This document shows, one piece after another, positions 25,378 to 33,671 of a DNA stretch of 64,000 bases. Position 1 is the first letter of the stretch, and the number at the start of each line of letters is the position of its first letter. A model generated the notes under the pieces. That model saw nothing but the letters and a program-made list of their open reading frames with translations. It searched no databases and was not told the origin of the DNA. A program made the position numbers and the translations under genes. Source of the stretch: CAMAVH01 sp035714115 (GTDB taxonomy: Bacteria; Pseudomonadota; Alphaproteobacteria; SMXQ01); the NCBI GenBank assembly GCA_035714115.1, contig DASTMO010000089.1, positions 1 through 64,000 on the forward strand. Direction: 5' to 3'.

Positions 25378-27066
25378 CTAAGTCTGAGGAAGACCGGCGA
25401 AATATTTATGCAGGGCGGAGGTCACTTGCGCGCCTTCACCGATGGCATTGCCGACGCGCTTGACCGAATTGGCGCGCACGTCGCCGACCGCGAAGACGCC
25501 GGGCACGGTCGATTCGAGCGCGTGCGGCGCATGGCCTTCCAGGTTGGAGATGCCGCCGGTCAGGACGAAGCCGGTCTCATCCAGCGCGACGCCGCAGCCT
25601 TGCAGCCAGTCGGTCGACGGATCGCCGCCGGCGAAAATGAAGAGATGGCGGATCGGTTTGGCCGTCGTCTCGCCGCTCGTCCGGTCGCGCCAGGTCACCT
25701 CGTTGAGGCTGGCGTCTTCGCCGCCCTTGAGCGCGACCACTTCGGTGCGCGTCATCAATTCGATGTTCGGCGTCGCCTCGATGCGGTCGATCAGATAGCG
25801 CGACATGCTGGCGGCCAGCCCGTCGCCGCGCACCATCATGCGCACTTTCTTCACATGGCCCGAAAGATAGACGGCCGCCTGGCCGGCGGAATTGCCGCCG
25901 CCGATCAGCACCACCTCTTCGCCGGCGCACATGCGCGCCTCGACATTGGAGGCCCAGAACCACACGCCGCGCCCCTCGAAGGCGGCGAGGTTTTCGATAG
26001 CGGGGCGGCGATAGCGTGCGCCCGAGGCGACGACCACGGCGCGAGCGCTGATCTCATGGCCGTTGCTCAAGGCCAATTTGAAGACGCCGTCCTTTTTCGT
26101 GCAATCGAGCGACATGACCTCGACGGGGATCAGCATGTCGGTCGAGAATTTCTGCGCCTGGATATAGGCGCGCGCCACCAGCGCCTGGCCGGAGATGCCG
26201 GTCGGGAAGCCGAAATAGTTTTCGATGCGCGTACTAGCGCCGGCCTGGCCGCCGTAATAGCGGCAATCGACCACCAGCACGCAGAGCCCTTCGGACGCGG
26301 CGTTCACCGCGGTGGCGAGGCCGGCGGGGCCGCAGCCGACCACGGCGACGTCATAGGTCTCGCGCTTCGGTTCATTGCTGACCATGCCGAGCGCGTGGGC
26401 GAGGACATTTTCTTCAGGGTTGCGCAGCACGTCGCCGTTCATGCAGACGACGAGCGGCAGATCGCTGGGGGCAGGGACGTAGCGTTCCAGCAGTTCGGCG
26501 GCTTTCTCGTCCTTAGCGGGATCGAGCAGGTGGTAGGGCTGGCCGTTGCGCGTCAGAAAGCCCTGAATGCGCACCGTGCCGCCGGCGAAAGGCGGGCCGA
26601 CGATCACCGGGCCGCCGAGACCGGTCTGCAGCAAGGCGACGCGGCGCAGGATGAGCGCGCGCAGGATGCGTTCGCCAAGCTCCGCCTCGGCGATCAAGAG
26701 CGCGCGCAAGCCATCCGGCGGAATGAGCAGGACGCGCACCTCGCCCTTGGCACGGCCGTCGACCAAAGCCAGGCGTTCGGAGAGCTGGCCGACCTCGGCG
26801 AGGAATTGCCCCGGCCCCTGTTCGGCGATCGGCGTCACCTGACCGAGCGCGTCGCGCTGGGTGATGCAGACATGGCCTTCGAGAATGATGAACATGCCGG
26901 GCGCGAGCTGGCCGGCCTGGAACAGCCAATCGCCGTCGCCGTAACTCACCTCGCGCACGGCGAAGCGCCGCAGCCGTGCGATCTCAGCGCCGGTCAGGGC
27001 CGGAAAGGTCTGCTGATGGCGGGGATGGAGCGGCGATGTGTCGCGCGTCGCCACGTTCTCGCCCAT
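25378..27066 (-). CDS. Cyclic-nucleotide-binding domain fused to a thioredoxin-reductase-like flavoprotein lacking CxxC
   Basis: 562 residues. An N-terminal CAP/cNMP-type domain lies at about 20-150 (QAGQLAPGMFIILEGHVCI, then FLAEVGQLSERLALVDGRA). A linker region (about 155-215) includes LPLVVCMNGDVLRNP. The FAD domain begins near 235 (DVAVVGCGPAGLATAVNAASEG), the NADPH motif is VVLIGGGNSAGQAAVYL and the second FAD motif GVFAVGDVRANSVKRV. Where true thioredoxin reductases have CATC, this protein reads WASN, so it cannot reduce thioredoxin by the usual dithiol route. The RBS GGGAGAG directly follows a hairpin terminator. It is the first gene of an operon with the UBP zinc finger protein. Confidence 0.9.
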   Translation of the reverse strand: MGENVATRDTSPLHPRHQQTFPALTGAEIARLRRFAVREVSYGDGDWLFQAGQLAPGMFIILEGHVCITQRDALGQVTPIAEQGPGQFLAEVGQLSERLALVDGRAKGEVRVLLIPPDGLRALLIAEAELGERILRALILRRVALLQTGLGGPVIVGPPFAGGTVRIQGFLTRNGQPYHLLDPAKDEKAAELLERYVPAPSDLPLVVCMNGDVLRNPEENVLAHALGMVSNEPKRETYDVAVVGCGPAGLATAVNAASEGLCVLVVDCRYYGGQAGASTRIENYFGFPTGISGQALVARAYIQAQKFSTDMLIPVEVMSLDCTKKDGVFKLALSNGHEISARAVVVASGARYRRPAIENLAAFEGRGVWFWASNVEARMCAGEEVVLIGGGNSAGQAAVYLSGHVKKVRMMVRGDGLAASMSRYLIDRIEATPNIELMTRTEVVALKGGEDASLNEVTWRDRTSGETTAKPIRHLFIFAGGDPSTDWLQGCGVALDETGFVLTGGISNLEGHAPHALESTVPGVFAVGDVRANSVKRVGNAIGEGAQVTSALHKYFAGLPQT

Positions 27067-27077
27067 GCGTCTCTCCC

Positions 27078-27126
27078 AAAAAATAACGGGGACAGGCTAG
27101 CCCAAGCGCAGGCAGCCCGTCCCCGT
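27078..27126 (-). terminator. Hairpin terminator of the SDR-RidA operon, abutting the flavoprotein ribosome site
   Basis: ACGGGGAC / GTCCCCGT arms, with an inner GGCT / AGCC pairing, are followed on the reverse strand by TTATTTTTTGG. It lies between the RidA stop and the flavoprotein GGGAGAG ribosome site. It may simply end the SDR-RidA message, or act as an attenuator of read-through into the flavoprotein gene. Confidence 0.7.
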
Positions 27127-27152
27127 CATTTTCATGGCGGAGCGATTACAGT

Positions 27153-27500
27153 TTAGACAGCGGCAATCGCGATAATTTCCACCAGATACTGCGGGGCGGC
27201 GAGGCGCGCCTCGATGGTGGCGCGCGCCGGCGTATGGCCCTGCGGCACCCACTGGTCCCACACGCTGTTCATCTCGGCGAAGCTTGAGATGTCGCGCAGG
27301 CAGATTTTGACCGAGAGGATCTTGGTCTTGTCCGTGCCGGCTTCCTTGAGCAGCGCGTCGATCTGCGCCAGCACCTGACGGGTCTGGCCGGCGACGTCCT
27401 GCGTATTGTCGGCGGCGACCTGGCCGGCGAGATAGACCGTGCCGTTGTGAATCACCGCTTCGCTCATGCGCTTGCCCGGCTGAAGGCGCCGAATGTCCAT
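27153..27500 (-). CDS. RidA family (YjgF/UK114) deaminase-like protein
   Basis: 115 residues. The family's catalytic Arg region PARATIEARLAAPQYLVEI is intact, as are GTVYLAGQVA and the VLAQIDALLKEAGTDKTKIL helix. Canonical RidA hydrolyses reactive enamine/imine intermediates; many paralogues act in catabolic pathways with unknown substrates. AGGAGA precedes the ATG. It follows the SDR gene closely on the same strand, suggesting that both act on the same metabolite. Confidence 0.93.
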   Translation of the reverse strand: MDIRRLQPGKRMSEAVIHNGTVYLAGQVAADNTQDVAGQTRQVLAQIDALLKEAGTDKTKILSVKICLRDISSFAEMNSVWDQWVPQGHTPARATIEARLAAPQYLVEIIAIAAV

Positions 27501-27534
27501 GTCTCGTCTCCTGATGAAGGTGGAATGCGGCGGG

Positions 27535-28314
27535 TCAGTAGGTGCCCGGATAGGCGCCGCCGTCGATCAGCAAATTCTGGGCGTTGATATAGCCGCCCTT
27601 GGCCGAGCAGAGGAAGGCGAAATAGGCGCCGAACTCCTCCGGATCGCCGTAACGCTTGGCCGGGCTGTTCGCGGCGCGCTCGGCCCAGACCTGCTCGAAG
27701 CTTTTGTTCAGCTCCGGCAGCATGCCTTCGATATGTCGCTTCTGCGCGCCGCTGTCGAAAATGCCGGCGAGCAGGTTGTTGATGGTCACGCCTTTAGCCA
27801 CGGTCTGGCGCGCCAGGCCGGCGGTGAAGCCGACCAGCGCCGAGCGGGCGGCGTTCGACAGGCCGATCTCGCTCTGCGCGATCTTCACGCTGCGCGAGGA
27901 GATGTTGACGATGCGGCCGAAGCCGCGCGCCATCATGCCGTCGACCGTGGCGCGGATCATCTCGATCGGACCCAGCGTCATGGAATCAAACGCGCCGATC
28001 CAGTCTTCGCGCGACCAATGACGAAAATCGCCGGGCTCCGGCCCGTCGGCGTTGTTCAAGAGAATGTCCGGGTTGGGGCAGGCCTTGAGCGCCGCCGCGC
28101 GGCCCTCGGGCGTGCGGATGTCGGCGGCCACCGGCGTGGCGCGCACGCCGGTCTCCTTGGCGATCTTCGCCGCGGCGGCTTCGATGTCCTTGGCCGTGCG
28201 GGCCACCACGGTCACGTTCACGCCCTCGCGCGCCACCGCCATGGCGCAGGCGTGGCCCAGGCCGCGGCTGCCGCCGAAAATCAAGGCCTCGCGGCCGGCA
28301 ATTCCCAAGTCCAC
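27535..28314 (-). CDS. Atypical short-chain dehydrogenase/reductase
   Basis: About 259 residues. The GTG at 28314 is preferred because GGAGAG lies five bases upstream and the protein then begins VDLGIAGREALIFGGSRGLG; an ATG at 28332 is also in frame. The NAD(P) motif GGSRGLG, the NNADGPEP strand (NNAG equivalent) and NISSRS are present. At the catalytic position the sequence is LSNAARSALVGF, so the Tyr and Lys of the YxxxK motif are replaced by Ser and Arg. A clade of FabG-like SDRs shares this, and its chemistry is unclear. It is followed by ridA in the same operon. Confidence 0.85.
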   Translation of the reverse strand: MDLGIAGREALIFGGSRGLGHACAMAVAREGVNVTVVARTAKDIEAAAAKIAKETGVRATPVAADIRTPEGRAAALKACPNPDILLNNADGPEPGDFRHWSREDWIGAFDSMTLGPIEMIRATVDGMMARGFGRIVNISSRSVKIAQSEIGLSNAARSALVGFTAGLARQTVAKGVTINNLLAGIFDSGAQKRHIEGMLPELNKSFEQVWAERAANSPAKRYGDPEEFGAYFAFLCSAKGGYINAQNLLIDGGAYPGTY

Positions 28315-28560
28315 GTATCTCTCCACTGGCATTCATGAACGGCGCAGATGTGCCTTGCGCCTCTTTTAAAGGCTGCGGCTGTCTTTGGGGAGGCTTATGT
28401 GACGAAGGTTTTGGGCTGCCCAATTCATCGCCATCGGTCCCAATGCGAAAGCTTTTTCATCTGGCGATCGTCAATTTACCGCGTAAGGGGGGCAACCTAT
28501 ACTCGCGGCCAAGCGGGCGGCATGACCGACCTGCAAAAAAAGATCAGGGGAGAACGCATC

Positions 28561-29580
28561 ATGTCCGCAAGGGCGATTGGACGCCTCATGGCCGCGACGA
28601 CCGCAGCCTTGATATTGGCATCGGCAGCACGCGCCGATGACGTTGCCGACTTTTATCGCGGCCGCAACGTCGATTTGCAGATCGGCGTCGGCGTCGGCGG
28701 CGGCAATGATCTTTGGGCGCGCGCCATCGGTCGCCACATCGGCCGTCATATCCCGGGCGCGCCGTCCATCGTCCCGAAGAACATGCCGGCCGCCGGCAGT
28801 CTCGCGCTCGCCAATTTCCTTTACAGCGCCGCACCGCAGGATGGCAGCGTGTTCGGCATGATTTTGCGCGGCATACCGTTCGAGCCTTTGTTCGAAGGCA
28901 AGGGCGTGCAGTTCGATCCGCTGAAGTTTCACTACATCGGCAGCCCGTCGCGCGATTTCAGCATGTGCGCGGTGTGGCACACGCATCCCGCGCAAACGGC
29001 GCAGGACATGTTTAAGCAAGAAACCGTTTTCGGTTCGACAGGGGCCGGCAACGAGAGCCACATCTTCCCGCTGATCCTGGAAAAGCTGATCGGCATGAAA
29101 GCCAAGATCATCAAAGGCTATACCGGATCGCAAGACATGCTTCTGGCCGTCGAAAAACGCGAACTGGACGGCGTCTGTCTCGGCACCGAGTCGCTGCGCC
29201 GTTCAAGCCAGTTCAAGGACGGAAAATTCCGCATCATCCTGCAGATGGCGACGGAGGAAGATCCGACCCTGAAGGGGCTGCCGCTCGTCACCGCCTTTGC
29301 GAAAACGGCGGAAGACCGCGCCGCTTTGGACCTGATTTTCGCGCGCGTCGATCTGGGCCGGCCATTCGTCGCGCCGCCGGGCGTGCCGGCCGCGCGCGTC
29401 GCCGCGCTGCGTGCCGCCTTCATGGCGACGATGGATGACGCGGCGTTTAAGGAAGAGGCGGCAAAGCTGCGCTTCGATATTTCCCCGACGAGCGGCGAGA
29501 AGCTGGAGGGTTTGGTGCGCAAGGCCTACACCACGCCGCCCGCTGTCGTTAAGCGCACTGCTGAGCTATTGAGCGAGTAA
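28561..29580 (+). CDS. Bug-type tripartite tricarboxylate transporter receptor (TctC family)
   Basis: 339 residues from the ATG at 28561, which has AGGGGAG upstream. The signal peptide is MAATTAALILASAARA. The mature start DVADFYRGRNVDLQIGVGVGGGNDLWARAIGRHI and the strand IVPKNMPAAGSLALANFLYSAAPQDGSVFGM are the two ligand-binding loops of Bug receptors, which hold a carboxylate through main-chain amides and two waters. No permease is next to it; the TctA-TctB type permease at 13390 is the nearest partner. A signal-less binding protein follows four bases on. Confidence 0.88.
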   Translation: MSARAIGRLMAATTAALILASAARADDVADFYRGRNVDLQIGVGVGGGNDLWARAIGRHIGRHIPGAPSIVPKNMPAAGSLALANFLYSAAPQDGSVFGMILRGIPFEPLFEGKGVQFDPLKFHYIGSPSRDFSMCAVWHTHPAQTAQDMFKQETVFGSTGAGNESHIFPLILEKLIGMKAKIIKGYTGSQDMLLAVEKRELDGVCLGTESLRRSSQFKDGKFRIILQMATEEDPTLKGLPLVTAFAKTAEDRAALDLIFARVDLGRPFVAPPGVPAARVAALRAAFMATMDDAAFKEEAAKLRFDISPTSGEKLEGLVRKAYTTPPAVVKRTAELLSE

Positions 29581-29584
29581 GCCG

Positions 29585-30517
29585 ATGGATCGTCTCACCG
29601 TCACCGGCTATCGGCGTTGTCCGCCGCATGTCGTCGCCGAACATAAGGGGTTTTTCTCGAAGGAAGGTTTGGCCGTCGATTTTCACGTGGTCACCCTCGC
29701 GCCGCAGCACAACCGCGAGATGGCGGAAGGGCGCTGGCCGATCACGCTGTCCTCCGCCGACACCATGATCGCCCGCTCCACTCTCGATAAGGTCGATTAT
29801 GTGCTGTTCATGCAGCCGGAGCAGGGGCTCAGCGTGTCCTTGATCGGACGGCCGGGCATCGCCTCCATCGAAGCGTTGCGCGGCCAGCTCATTGCCGGCG
29901 ATCCTGGCGATTCCAACTTCGACCTCATCCGGAACAAAATTTTGCGCGAGCACGGCTTGATGCCGGAGGACTATCGGATCGAGATCGTCGGCAGCAGCCC
30001 TAAACGGCTGCAGGCTTTTCTCGACGGCAAGGTGGCGGCGGCAATGCTTTCGCCGCCGTCGTCGGACAAAGCGCTGGCGGCGGGTGGCGTGCTGCTCGCG
30101 GATGCCGCGTCGTACTTCCCCGATTGGCCCTTGGTCTGCGGCTGGGGATTGCGCAGTTGGGTCGAGGCCAATCGTCCGCTGGTCGTGCGCTTCGTGCGCG
30201 CTTGGGCCGCAGCGGCGGATTGGCTGCTGCGCCCCGAGAACCGCGAAGAGACGATCGCGCTGCTGATCAAAGAAGAGGGCGTGAGCCGCGCACGGGCCGA
30301 ACAAGCCTACGGCGATGTCGTGCCGCATGTCGCGATCGATCCCCAGGCGATCCGCAAGAACATGGAGTTGCGCATCGAGCTGGGCGCTTATCCGCCGCCC
30401 CATGACGCGGCGGAACGCTTTTACGACATGTCCTTCTGGTCAGAGGCGACGGGATTGCCTGCTCCTAAACCTGCGGGGCAGCCGCGAAACGCGCGCAACC
30501 ATTCCGGAAGCCCCTGA
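29585..30517 (+). CDS. ABC-type substrate-binding protein (SsuA/NMT1-like) without a signal peptide
   Basis: 310 residues. The fold is that of type 2 binding proteins for sulfonates, nitrate or thiamine precursors: MDRLTVTGYRRCPPHVVAEHKGFFSKEGLAVDF at the N terminus, GRWPITLSSADTMIARS, and FLDGKVAAAMLSPPSSDKALAAG. The chain begins directly with the first beta strand, so no export signal is seen and no start further upstream is possible because the preceding gene ends four bases before. It may be a cytoplasmic enzyme or sensor derived from a binding protein, as THI5-like proteins are. Confidence 0.75.
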   Translation: MDRLTVTGYRRCPPHVVAEHKGFFSKEGLAVDFHVVTLAPQHNREMAEGRWPITLSSADTMIARSTLDKVDYVLFMQPEQGLSVSLIGRPGIASIEALRGQLIAGDPGDSNFDLIRNKILREHGLMPEDYRIEIVGSSPKRLQAFLDGKVAAAMLSPPSSDKALAAGGVLLADAASYFPDWPLVCGWGLRSWVEANRPLVVRFVRAWAAAADWLLRPENREETIALLIKEEGVSRARAEQAYGDVVPHVAIDPQAIRKNMELRIELGAYPPPHDAAERFYDMSFWSEATGLPAPKPAGQPRNARNHSGSP

Positions 30518-30666
30518 ATTTACAGAACTTTTTTTCCGGCCATTTAGGGCTCGTTTTCGGCATCAAATCGCTGCCGGGGCGCGTCTTGTGCCGGACGGGG
30601 CAAGGTTTTATGACTATCAGCTAAGCAAGAGCTCCAACCCGCCAGCCTGACCCGAGGGAGGTCACC

Positions 30667-31248
30667 ATGAACAAAGTCGCCGATGCCGACGTCCGCCGCG
30701 AGCAAGCGCATAGCAGCGCCACCACCGGCCACCCCGACAAATATGCCGGCACCTCGCCGATCAAGATCAACAAGCTCGGCCACTTCGTTTACGAAGTGAC
30801 GGACATCGAGCGCACGGTGAAGTTCTGGACCGAGGTCATGGGCTTCATCGAGACCGACCGCAACGAGAAGGGCATGGTCTTCTTCCGCTGCGGCGCCGAT
30901 CACCACGCCATCGGCCTGAAGCCGATTCCCGCCGGCAAGACGCCGAAGCGCGACATGAAGGGCGGTCTGCAGATGGAGCATCTCGCCTTCGAAGTCGACG
31001 ACGTCGAAGTGCTGAAGAAGGCCAAGGCCTACCTGAACGCCAACAATATTCCGATCGTGTTCGAAGGCCGCAAGGGCGCCGGCTGCAACGTCAGCATCAA
31101 CTTCCTCGATCCGGACGGCTTCGAATTCGAGATCTACTGCGAGATGGATCAGATCGGCCCCGATGGCCGCTTGCGTCCGCCCGAGCAGTTCCGCAAGTTC
31201 AATCCGCTGGAAGAAGCGCTCGCCAATCCGGTCCAGAAGACCTGGTAA
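30667..31248 (+). CDS. VOC-family protein, possible extradiol-type ring-cleavage dioxygenase
   Basis: 193 residues with one vicinal-oxygen-chelate unit. Metal ligands appear at His39 (NKLGHFVYEVTD), His105 (MEHLAFEV) and Glu155 (DGFEFEIYCE), the 2-His-1-carboxylate pattern of type I extradiol dioxygenases and glyoxalases. The 30-residue N-terminal tail is extra. GAGGGAGG precedes the ATG. Its position before a FAH-family hydrolase favours a role in aromatic catabolism, though single-unit VOC proteins are diverse. A terminator follows it. Confidence 0.8.
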   Translation: MNKVADADVRREQAHSSATTGHPDKYAGTSPIKINKLGHFVYEVTDIERTVKFWTEVMGFIETDRNEKGMVFFRCGADHHAIGLKPIPAGKTPKRDMKGGLQMEHLAFEVDDVEVLKKAKAYLNANNIPIVFEGRKGAGCNVSINFLDPDGFEFEIYCEMDQIGPDGRLRPPEQFRKFNPLEEALANPVQKTW

Positions 31249-31267
31249 GGCGCGGATTTCCGATCGA

Positions 31268-31301
31268 AGCGCCGGCGAGAAATCGCCGGCGCTTTTTCTT
31301 T
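31268..31301 (+). terminator. Rho-independent terminator after the VOC gene
   Basis: An 11-bp perfect stem (AGCGCCGGCGA / TCGCCGGCGCT) with a GAAA tetraloop is followed by TTTTCTTT. It separates the VOC gene from the FAH-family gene. Confidence 0.88.
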
Positions 31302-31345
31302 GTCTAGACGCGGCGTCAAGCCGCGCGATTCATCAGGGGGCTTTC

Positions 31346-32194
31346 ATGAAATTATGCCGTTACGACGCGGACAAGCTCGGCTTGGTCCTGGGCGATCAGG
31401 TGATCGACGTCACCGATCTGCGCGACGCCGTCGTGCCGAAGGATTGGACCGGCACAGGCGACGCCACCATCGCGCATCTCGCGCCGCTGGTGGCGCGCAT
31501 CAAAGCTGAAGCGGGCAACCGTAAGGGCGTGCCGCTGGCCGGCGTTAAGCTGCTCAGTCCGGTGAAAAGCCCGACCAAGCTGCCGGCGGCGCCGACCAAT
31601 TACCGCGCCCATATCGCCGAGATGCAGAAAGTTTCGGCCAACAATCCGGTCAAGCGCTCGTCCGATATCGGCACCTCGGGCATGTTCCTCAAGGCGACCT
31701 CATCGATGGTCGGCCCATCCGAAGGCATTCAGCTGCGCTTTCTCGATCGGCGCAACGATCACGAGGTCGAACTCGCCATCGTCATCGGCAAAACCTGCAA
31801 CGCCGTTGCCCAAGCCGACGCGCTCGATTACGTCGCCGGCTATTGCATCGGCCTCGATATCACTTTGCGCGGTCCCGAGGACCGCAGTTTCCGCAAGTCG
31901 ATCGACACGTATTCCGTGCTCGGCCCCTGGATGGTGACGGCGGACGAAATTCCTGATCCCGATGCGCTGCAGTTGAAGATCGCCGTCAACGGCGAAGGCA
32001 AGCAGAACGCCAACACGCGCGACATGGTCTATAGCGTGCGCCGCTTGATCGAATTTTCCTCGGCCTTCTACACGCTGCATCCGGGCGACGTGATCTACAC
32101 CGGCACGCCGGAAGGCGTCAGCCAGATCAAGCCGGGCGATGTGCTGACGGCGGAGGTCGAGCGCATCGGCAAGATGGACGTGCGCGTGCGCTAG
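31346..32194 (+). CDS. Fumarylacetoacetate hydrolase (FAH) family protein
   Basis: 282 residues from the ATG at 31346, with CAGGGGG upstream; the longer open frame is not needed. FAH-fold metal ligands are visible in HEVELAIVIGK (two Glu) and GLDITLRG (Asp). The C-terminal TLHPGDVIYTGTPEGVSQIKPGDVL is the family signature. Members hydrolyse or decarboxylate the acyl products of aromatic ring cleavage (fumarylpyruvate, 2-hydroxyhepta-dienedioate and others). It lies between a ring-cleavage-type VOC gene and transport genes, which fits the last step of an aromatic pathway. Confidence 0.9.
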   Translation: MKLCRYDADKLGLVLGDQVIDVTDLRDAVVPKDWTGTGDATIAHLAPLVARIKAEAGNRKGVPLAGVKLLSPVKSPTKLPAAPTNYRAHIAEMQKVSANNPVKRSSDIGTSGMFLKATSSMVGPSEGIQLRFLDRRNDHEVELAIVIGKTCNAVAQADALDYVAGYCIGLDITLRGPEDRSFRKSIDTYSVLGPWMVTADEIPDPDALQLKIAVNGEGKQNANTRDMVYSVRRLIEFSSAFYTLHPGDVIYTGTPEGVSQIKPGDVLTAEVERIGKMDVRVR

Positions 32195-32404
32195 GCATCG
32201 CGGCGTCGTCTGCTCATTGCGGCGACTCCTATGTAAGAGTCGGCGGGAAATGGCATTTCACAATGCCGGCATGGCTTTTCGAATTTTCGCAAAGCCGCGC
32301 CGGCATTGACTTTTCTCGCTTCACCCTATGCAATGCCCCGCCACCCGATCCAAGAAGTCGGGGCCAATCAAGACTCTGGGAAACGTAGTGAGAAAGGGCT
32401 CTCC

Positions 32405-33583
32405 ATGGAGGCGCTGAAACGCCGCGACGCCGGTTTCGAGCCGGTCATGTCGTCGAATGTCCGCCATCTTTGCCGTTTGGAGACCCCGGGCGGCGGGCAG
32501 GTGGTGGTGCAGGGCAAATACGCCTTCATCGGCCATATGAAGAACCCGCAGGGCACGACCATCATGGACGTGTCGGACCCGCGCAATCCCAAGGTCGTCA
32601 GCGTCATCAACACGCAAGACCCGAACACGCACAGCCACAAAGTGCGCGTCGTCGGCGATCTGATGTTCGTCAATGCCGAGCACCAGCCGGCGAGCTGCCC
32701 GCGCAACGAATATGCCGATGGCGGCTGGCGCATCTACGACATCAAGGACAAAGCCAATCCGAAGCTGCTGTCCTATGTGAAGACTCACGGCAAGGGCGTG
32801 CACCGCTTCGACGTCGATGAGAACTACGCCTACATGTCGTCCGAGATGGAAGGTTTCGTCGGCAACATTCTGGTGATCTACGATATCCGCGATCCCTCCA
32901 GGCCGAAGGAAGTCGGGCGCTGGTGGATGCACGGCCAGAACGTCGCGGCCGGCGAGCCGCCGCATCCGAAGAAGGCGGCGCATCGTCTGCATCACGGCAT
33001 GCGCTTCGAGAATCTCATTTACGCGGGCTGCTGGCATTCCGGCGTCGCCATCATCGATGTGTCGGACATCACCAAGCCGAAAACGCTCAGCCACTACCAG
33101 TACGAGCCGGAATGCCCGGAGCCGAGCCACACGCTGCTGCGCGTACCTTACAAGATCGGCGGCAGAGACATTGCGATTTCCACGGAAGAAGAGCGCAAGA
33201 ACCGCGGCGACGACGCCGGCAAGCCGCATGCGCCGTTCCGCACCTGGGACGTGACCGATCCGCGCGATCCGAAGCTGCTGCACAGCTATCACGTGCCGGA
33301 GGAAAGCTCGCCCTATCACGGCCCCAAGATCCGCTTCGGCGCGCATCAGCTGCGCGAGAAGGTCGACAAGGATCTGATGTGCTACGTCACCTGGTTCGCG
33401 GCGGGCCTGCGTATTCTCAATATCGCCGATCCGGTGAACCCGCAGGAGCGCGGCTACTTCATTCCCAAGCCGGGCGACGGCTACGACGCGCCGCAGACCA
33501 ACGACGTGACGATGGACGAGCGCGGCTTGTTGCTCATCACCGACAAAGCCAAGGGCTTCGATATCATCGAATTCAAGCAGTAA
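32405..33583 (+). CDS. LVIVD-repeat beta-propeller protein
   Basis: About 392 residues from the ATG at 32405 (the frame is open from 32306). It consists of repeats of the LVIVD type: TTIMDVSDPRNPKVV, WRIYDIKDKANPKLL, LVIYDIRDPSRPKEV, VAIIDVSDITKPKTL, TWDVTDPRDPKLL and LRILNIADPVNPQE, each a propeller blade. Conserved His residues lie between them (NTHSHKV, HRLHHGM, PSHTLLR). No signal peptide is seen from this start. The function in the family is unknown. A GACGCG/CGCGTC hairpin (33599-33616) separates it from the ABC importer. Confidence 0.82.
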   Translation: MEALKRRDAGFEPVMSSNVRHLCRLETPGGGQVVVQGKYAFIGHMKNPQGTTIMDVSDPRNPKVVSVINTQDPNTHSHKVRVVGDLMFVNAEHQPASCPRNEYADGGWRIYDIKDKANPKLLSYVKTHGKGVHRFDVDENYAYMSSEMEGFVGNILVIYDIRDPSRPKEVGRWWMHGQNVAAGEPPHPKKAAHRLHHGMRFENLIYAGCWHSGVAIIDVSDITKPKTLSHYQYEPECPEPSHTLLRVPYKIGGRDIAISTEEERKNRGDDAGKPHAPFRTWDVTDPRDPKLLHSYHVPEESSPYHGPKIRFGAHQLREKVDKDLMCYVTWFAAGLRILNIADPVNPQERGYFIPKPGDGYDAPQTNDVTMDERGLLLITDKAKGFDIIEFKQ

Positions 33584-33671
33584 GAATCAAGTCGGGGAGA
33601 CGCGCCCATCCGCGTCGCCAACGGGACCGCGCATCAGACGCACCATAAGTCCCGCCACAGGGAGAAGACCC

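Noticed and set aside
28348..28560. 71-codon N-terminal extension of the Bug-type receptor
   Set aside because: The signal peptide and AGGGGAG ribosome site place the start at 28561.
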